A program made the position numbers and the translations under genes. Shown in pieces: positions 5,850-9,424 of a stretch of 9,424 bases of DNA. The notes beneath the pieces were generated by a model. It saw nothing but the letters and a program-made list of their open reading frames with translations, made no database searches and was not told where the DNA came from. Origin of the DNA: Pseudomonadota bacterium (lineage in GTDB: Bacteria > Desulfobacterota > BSN033 > WVXP01 > G020346125); the NCBI GenBank assembly GCA_030608745.1, contig JAUWDQ010000095.1, positions 1 through 9,424 on the forward strand, in the 5' to 3' direction. The stretch's first letter is position 1, and every line of letters begins with the position of its first letter.

Positions 5850-7499
5850 TCAAAAAACGGTCACCGGACTGGCCTCCCCATAGATCTCCTTGAGTTGACC
5901 AACAATTTCTCCCACCGTGGCATAGGCCCTCACCGCATCAAGGATGGAAGGCATCAGGTTCTCCTTCTCGGCAGCAGCCCTCTTGAGCGCTTCGAGGGAC
6001 AACTCCACCTTTTGGTTATCCCGCTCCTCTTTAATTCGATTGAACCGATCGATCTGTCTGGAGCGCGTCTCAGAATCCACCTCAAACACCTCCAGTTCCC
6101 GATCCTCCTCGTCAATCTCGAATCGATTCACCCCCACCTTAATCATTTCGCCCGATTCGAACTTCTTCTGTACCTGGTAGGCCTGATCCGCCAGCTGTTT
6201 TTGAATCATCCCATCTTCCACACACCGGAGGATGCCGCCGAGCGAGTCGATTCTCTCCATTTCCGCGGCTATCTCCTTCTCAAAGAAATCGGTCACGGAC
6301 TCAACATAGTATGAGCCCCCCAGGGGATCAACGACATCGGGTATACCGATCTCGTGGGCGATAATCTGCTGAATCCGTAAGGAAGTCCGAATTGCCTCAT
6401 CCGTGGGGATGGCGTAGGCCTCGTCAAAACAGGGAAGATTCATTGATTGGGACCCCGCGAGCGCCGCCGCAAGGGCATAGAAGGCGATTCGCGCAATGTT
6501 ATTCAGCGGCTGCTGTTCCGTCATGCCTCCACCCATCCCACCGGTGGAGAACTTCAGTCGCATCGCTTTCTCACTCTTGCTGTTAAATCGCTCTTTGAGA
6601 ATCTTCCCCCACAACCGCCGGGTGGCCCTCAGTTTGGCAATCTCCTGGAAAAAGTTAAACTGAACGCCACCGGCAATTAAGTGGAAGGAGAGCAGCGGTG
6701 CGATATCATCAATGTCGTAGCCTCGGTCCAGGACCTCCCGAAGATAGGCAATCCCCGTCAGGAACGGATAGGCAACGCCCTGAGCAGGGGTGGCCCCGCA
6801 TTCACAGATATGGGTCCCGGACACGCTCACGGAATTAAACCTGGGAATCTGCTTGATGCAATACTCGATGGTATCCCCGATCAAACGAATGGAAGGTTCG
6901 GGAGGAAAGATGTACGTTCCCCTGGCGATATACTCCTTAATGATATCGTTCTGAATCGTTCCCCGTAATCTGCTCGGGTCGACGCCCTGCTTTTCGGCGG
7001 TGGCAACATACATGGCCAGAATAATGCTTGCCGTGGAGTTGATCGTAAAAGAGGTACTAATCCCATCCAGGGGAATACCCTCAAAGATCTCCTCCATATC
7101 CCTCAAGGTATCGATGGCGACGCCCAGCTTGCCAACATCGTCCTTGGCCAGGGGATCATCTGAATCCAGCCCCAATTGTGTCGGCAGGTCGAGGGCGAGG
7201 CTGAGCCCTGTTTGTCCCTGTTCCAAGAGGAATTTGAATCGGCTGTTGGTATTCTCGGAAGTCGAAAAACCCGCATACTGCCGCATCGTCCAGAGTTTTC
7301 CACGATACATCGTGGGGTAGATCCCACGGGTGTAAGGATACTGACCCGGATTCCCAAGGGAGGTCTCATAGTCGAATCGAGGCATATCCTCGGGATCGTA
7401 GAACAATTTAACCTTTACCCCCGTATTGGTTTCCGTAAGGTCGGAATCCGCCTTCGGATTCTCGCTTTTTTCCTCGGATCGTTTCACCTGTTCGGTCAT
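5850..7499 (-). CDS. Cobalamin-dependent acyl-CoA mutase large subunit, divergent substrate pocket
   Basis: A 549-residue TIM-barrel subunit of the methylmalonyl-CoA mutase superfamily, without its own B12 domain, that rearranges the carbon skeleton of an acyl-CoA by a radical route. Recognisable family blocks include PYTRGIYPTMYRGKLWTMRQ, RQYAGFST, GTIQNDIIKEYIARGTY and VDPLGGSYY. Relative to Propionibacterium numbering, with no gap between Tyr89 and His244, it keeps Tyr89 (Y75), Gln197 (Q183), Arg207 (R193) and His244 (H230). It changes Phe117 to L103, Tyr243 to T229 (SGTHICECG for SGYHMQEAG) and Phe287 to H273 with three extra residues nearby. A glycine-rich STGGMGGGM (318-326) replaces the Gln330 segment. 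Arg207 and Tyr89 bind a substrate carboxylate, so a dicarboxyl-type CoA with a larger substituent is likely. The start at 7499 is chosen because AGGGGAG lies seven bases upstream; ATG 7505 leaves only one base. Confidence 0.92.
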   Translation of the reverse strand: MTEQVKRSEEKSENPKADSDLTETNTGVKVKLFYDPEDMPRFDYETSLGNPGQYPYTRGIYPTMYRGKLWTMRQYAGFSTSENTNSRFKFLLEQGQTGLSLALDLPTQLGLDSDDPLAKDDVGKLGVAIDTLRDMEEIFEGIPLDGISTSFTINSTASIILAMYVATAEKQGVDPSRLRGTIQNDIIKEYIARGTYIFPPEPSIRLIGDTIEYCIKQIPRFNSVSVSGTHICECGATPAQGVAYPFLTGIAYLREVLDRGYDIDDIAPLLSFHLIAGGVQFNFFQEIAKLRATRRLWGKILKERFNSKSEKAMRLKFSTGGMGGGMTEQQPLNNIARIAFYALAAALAGSQSMNLPCFDEAYAIPTDEAIRTSLRIQQIIAHEIGIPDVVDPLGGSYYVESVTDFFEKEIAAEMERIDSLGGILRCVEDGMIQKQLADQAYQVQKKFESGEMIKVGVNRFEIDEEDRELEVFEVDSETRSRQIDRFNRIKEERDNQKVELSLEALKRAAAEKENLMPSILDAVRAYATVGEIVGQLKEIYGEASPVTVF

Positions 7500-7533
7500 T
7501 TTCATACTCCCCTAAATGTTCGTCCCGGGAAAT

Positions 7534-8721
7534 CTATATGATTTTCTCCTGCCTCAATTGTTCTATCTCTTCAGGCGGGTACTGCAATATTTCTCCCAAG
7601 ATCTGTTCAGCATGTTCGCCCAACCGTGGCGGGGCCCTAAATACTTCCTGGTCGATTTCACCCATCTTAATGGGATTGCCCACAATTTTCAGTTTCCTGC
7701 CCTTGCCATAATCGATCTCGACAACCATATTGCGGCTCAGTATCTGGGGATCTGAGAGGGCTTTGTCGATGGTATTGATGGGGCCGATGGGAATCCTCTT
7801 GTCCAGGAGTTCCAACCACTCCTCCCCGGTCTTGGTGAGGAATACTTTCTCTAAGATATCGTACAGTTCATCCTTGTTCTCCAATCGATTCTCCCTGGAA
7901 CAGAATTTCGGATCCACGGCCATGTCCGAGGCTCCGATGGCATCACACAATTCAGCAAAGATATTTTGCATGTTGCAATCAATCACAATATCAAAGGTCT
8001 TCGTTTTGAATGCCCTTATCGGATGGATCGAAGTGTGTCCCGATCCCACGGGTTGCGCAATTTCATTTCCCACAAAATAGTACTGGGCGCGGTAGGTGAG
8101 CAATGAGATTTGGCAGTCCAACAAGCTGATATCGATCTTTTGACCTCGGCCGGTTTGCTCCCTCTGATAGAGAGCACTTAATATGCCGTTGGCAGCAAAG
8201 AGACCCCCTGTCAAATCACCCATGGGGGCGCCCATCCTGACGGGCATTTGTCCCGGTTCCCCGGTATAGCTCATGACGCCCCCTCTGGCCTGGATGATAA
8301 GGTCGAAGGCAGGTCGGTCCTTAAGGGGGCCTGTTTCACCATATCCAGAAATCGAACAGCAGATAATCCGAGGGTTTATCTTTTTGAGGGTATCATAATC
8401 GACTCCGAGCTTTTTGACGACTCCTGGTCTGAAATTGTCAACCACCACATCTGAGGATTTTGAGAGCGCATAAAAGATTTCCTTACCTTTTGGGCTTTTT
8501 AAATCGAGGGCCATGCTCTTCTTGTTCCGATTCATCGCGATAAAATATGCGCTTTCACCTTCGAAGTAGTGGGGAGGCACCCCTCGTGCGCCCTCGCCGA
8601 CACCAGGTCGCTCGATCTTGATTACCTCCGCCCCCAAGTCACCTAGAATGAGGGTGCAGTAAGGCCCAGCCATGATGAGTGAAAGATCAAGTATCCTTAT
8701 GTTGGATAGAGGTAAACCCAT
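7534..8721 (-). CDS. CaiB/BaiF family (type III) CoA-transferase
   Basis: A 395-residue family III CoA-transferase, which moves CoA between carboxylic acids through an aspartyl-CoA intermediate. N-terminal landmarks are RILDLSLIMAGPYC, LGDLGAEVIKIERP and the NRNKKSMALDL segment. The catalytic Asp is D169 in MGAPMGDLTGG, the same position as in formyl-CoA transferase as I recall it. The small domain and the C-terminal return to the large domain are present, so length is normal. The chosen start, ATG 8721, has AAAGGGGGAT just upstream and begins with the usual GLPLSNIRILDLS. A start 21 codons earlier (8784) would run through the hairpin region and adds nothing family-like. It is the first gene of the operon, 34 bases before the mutase. 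Expected role: activating a free (di)carboxylic acid, with a CoA ester such as succinyl-CoA as donor, to supply the mutase. The true acid is unknown. Confidence 0.9.
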   Translation of the reverse strand: MGLPLSNIRILDLSLIMAGPYCTLILGDLGAEVIKIERPGVGEGARGVPPHYFEGESAYFIAMNRNKKSMALDLKSPKGKEIFYALSKSSDVVVDNFRPGVVKKLGVDYDTLKKINPRIICCSISGYGETGPLKDRPAFDLIIQARGGVMSYTGEPGQMPVRMGAPMGDLTGGLFAANGILSALYQREQTGRGQKIDISLLDCQISLLTYRAQYYFVGNEIAQPVGSGHTSIHPIRAFKTKTFDIVIDCNMQNIFAELCDAIGASDMAVDPKFCSRENRLENKDELYDILEKVFLTKTGEEWLELLDKRIPIGPINTIDKALSDPQILSRNMVVEIDYGKGRKLKIVGNPIKMGEIDQEVFRAPPRLGEHAEQILGEILQYPPEEIEQLRQEKII

Positions 8722-8768
8722 TTGGATCCCCCTTTCAAGACTACAGCCTCCATAACCTATCGAATGGT

Positions 8769-8797
8769 GAAGCTCCCCGCCCACAGGGCGGGGCTTC
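8769..8797. repeat. GC-rich hairpin (CCCCGCCC-ACA-GGGCGGGG)
   Basis: CCCCGCCC (8775-8782) and GGGCGGGG (8786-8793) form a perfect 8-bp stem with loop ACA. The flanks GAAG (8769-8772) and CTTC (8794-8797) can extend the stem past a two-base bulge. No T-run follows on either strand, so it is not a standard terminator. It closely resembles hairpins I recall at ends of IS200/IS605-type elements and in related solo palindromes, but no transposase gene is here. It falls inside the probable leader of the minus-strand operon, 48 bases before the first start codon. Confidence 0.8.
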
Positions 8798-8834
8798 CCG
8801 GAAATGAAAACTCATTATTAATTGTGCCCCTTGA

Positions 8835-8853
8835 CCCCACCTACACGGCGGGG
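8835..8853. repeat. Degenerate second copy of the GC-rich hairpin
   Basis: CCCCACC (8835-8841), a five-base loop and GGCGGGG (8847-8853), followed by CTTG, repeat the 8775-8796 hairpin with a mismatch in the stem. The two copies start exactly 60 bases apart in the same orientation. This one is decayed or diverged. Confidence 0.65.
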
Positions 8854-8996
8854 CTTGCGGGGTACTTGCCGGTCAATTGACTTCGTGGCCGTAATGCAAT
8901 GAATTGAACTCTTCATTCTCGATAAAGCCTGCCATCTCATTACAGTCAGATGATACGCAGAAACCGTCAGGTCCTGGGAGCCCCCCATTTCGATTC

Positions 8997-9024
8997 ATAG
9001 TATTAGTATCTAAAATTTTGTCAA
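8997..9024 (-). promoter_or_regulatory. Sigma70-like promoter candidate for the six-gene operon
   Basis: On the minus strand, TTGACA (9024-9019) is a perfect -35. Sixteen bases later TACTAT (9002-8997) matches four of six -10 bases. It points at the CoA-transferase gene and would start transcription near 8990, leaving a leader of about 270 bases with two hairpins. The spacer is AT-rich, as usual. No other site between 8722 and 9000 looks better. Confidence 0.45.
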
Positions 9025-9146
9025 GTGAAACCCCCTGGAGTTTCCGGAGTTTTTGCAGAACACCGTTGTTCCTGAGCGTAATCTACTGGAAAAGGGTCAT
9101 TTCGGAACAGGTCGTTGCCCTGGTTCCCTGGAGCGAACATTATTCA

Positions 9147-9172
9147 GTGCTGCAGTGGTGCGGTGCTGCAGT
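9147..9172. repeat. Direct repeat GTGCTGCAGT x2, 16-bp period
   Basis: GTGCTGCAGT occurs at 9147-9156 and again at 9163-9172, separated by six bases. Each copy contains the palindrome CTGCAG. Function unknown. Confidence 0.6.
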
Positions 9173-9223
9173 CGGAAAGGGGAAAAAGGTTAGAGGGTAG
9201 AGGTTGGAGGTGGAAGGAGAAAT

Positions 9224-9244
9224 GTCAAATGACAAATGACAAAT
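9224..9244. repeat. 7-bp tandem repeat, (G)ACAAAT x3
   Basis: GTCAAAT, GACAAAT and GACAAAT follow one another at 9224-9230, 9231-9237 and 9238-9244. This is the first of three different heptamer tandems within 75 bases. Confidence 0.75.
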
Positions 9245-9256
9245 AACTGATAACGG

Positions 9257-9270
9257 ACACGAAACACGAA
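9257..9270. repeat. 7-bp tandem repeat, ACACGAA x2
   Basis: ACACGAA is repeated exactly at 9257-9263 and 9264-9270, and CACGTGA follows as a possible decayed third copy. Confidence 0.7.
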
Positions 9271-9284
9271 CACGTGAGCCAATG

Positions 9285-9298
9285 TCAAAGTTCAAAGT
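9285..9298. repeat. 7-bp tandem repeat, TCAAAGT x2
   Basis: TCAAAGT is repeated exactly at 9285-9291 and 9292-9298. It is the third heptamer tandem in this stretch, with a unit distinct from the other two. Confidence 0.7.
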
Positions 9299-9424
9299 TG
9301 GGAATCCCTGGAAAACCGGAAAAACTAACTGTGAGCGAAAGGGAATTGGGGCAACAGACCGCAGAGGTTTTGAGCGAAGGGACAAGGGTGTTCACATATC
9401 GAAAGTAAACACAGAAAATGACAG

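Larger units (their letters stand above)
8722..9424. other. Operon leader and repeat-rich intergenic region
   Basis: About 700 bases with no convincing gene. The part nearest the operon (8722-8990) looks like a long 5' leader carrying two GC-rich hairpins, with a promoter candidate at 8997-9024. The palindrome GTCAATTGAC lies at 8872-8881. The part beyond 9140 holds short direct repeats and 7-bp tandem repeats. I looked for transposase, tRNA and riboswitch sequence and found none I could support. Confidence 0.6.

Noticed and set aside
8769..8797. Rho-independent terminator
   Set aside because: The stem is strong but no T-run follows on either strand, and on the minus strand it lies upstream of the operon start.
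8722..8990. Cobalamin riboswitch in the leader of the B12-dependent operon
   Set aside because: I looked for the conserved B12 box and core and did not find them on the minus strand; a covariance search would settle it.
8904..9200. Plus-strand 98-codon frame in the distal intergenic region
   Set aside because: No ribosome binding site, no motif, and it overlaps the promoter candidate and direct repeats.
9224..9298. CRISPR array or plasmid iterons
   Set aside because: Units are only 7 bp, directly abutting with no spacers, and differ between tracts; no cas or rep gene is present.
9140..9385. Minus-strand 81-codon frame over the heptamer repeats
   Set aside because: Its translation is repeat-derived low complexity (CPLSVICHLSF..), a common artefact of such tracts.
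8769..9424. Complete IS200/IS605 insertion sequence
   Set aside because: Only end-like hairpins are seen; neither TnpA nor TnpB coding sequence can be found in any frame here.

Overview
The window reads as bacterial chromosome. Its core is a six-gene, minus-strand operon for cobalamin-dependent acyl-CoA chemistry (8721 down to 2561). Gene content, with stand-alone mutase subunits, a CaiB-type CoA-transferase and a biotin-dependent carboxyltransferase, plus repeat-rich spacers, suggests an anaerobic heterotroph, perhaps Desulfobacterota. That placement is inference; nothing here is a phylogenetic marker.

Layout. Bases 1-297 are non-coding, with a short hairpin and a 9-bp tandem repeat. A plus-strand hotdog thioesterase-like gene follows (298-705). 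Between 778 and about 1213, on the minus strand, lies a broken citrate synthase fragment that lacks both ends and carries a frameshift. After a spacer with two small hairpins comes a plus-strand D-2-hydroxyacid dehydrogenase (1483-2466). It converges on the operon. The last ~700 bases (8722-9424) hold no convincing gene. They contain a sigma70-like promoter pointing into the operon, two GC-rich hairpins exactly 60 bp apart, and several 7-bp tandem repeats.

Operon, in transcription order: type III (CaiB/BaiF) CoA-transferase, acyl-CoA mutase large subunit, mutase B12-binding small subunit, carboxyltransferase of the PccB/MmdA family, epimerase of the methylmalonyl-CoA epimerase family, and a LmbE/PIG-L-like protein. 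Gaps are 1 to about 36 bases, and good ribosome binding sites precede most genes. The set implies this sequence: load an acid onto CoA by transfer, rearrange the carbon skeleton, epimerise the resulting malonyl-type CoA, and decarboxylate it (or the reverse).

The main observation is that this is not a textbook methylmalonyl-CoA set. The mutase keeps the residues that bind the substrate carboxylate (equivalents of Tyr89 and Arg207) and the catalytic His244. The walls of its pocket are rebuilt: Tyr243 to Thr, Phe117 to Leu, Phe287 to His, and a glycine-rich stretch where the Gln330 region should be. The carboxyltransferase has Ser where PccB has its specificity Asp. The epimerase has lost its usual PE(Q/H)GV loop. 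The LmbE-like protein keeps its zinc ligands but lacks the catalytic Asp. Together these suggest a pathway for a bulkier substituted succinyl-CoA/malonyl-CoA pair, similar in logic to the rearrangement and decarboxylation of alkylsuccinyl-CoA in anaerobic alkane degradation. This is inference; no glycyl-radical activating enzyme gene is in the window.
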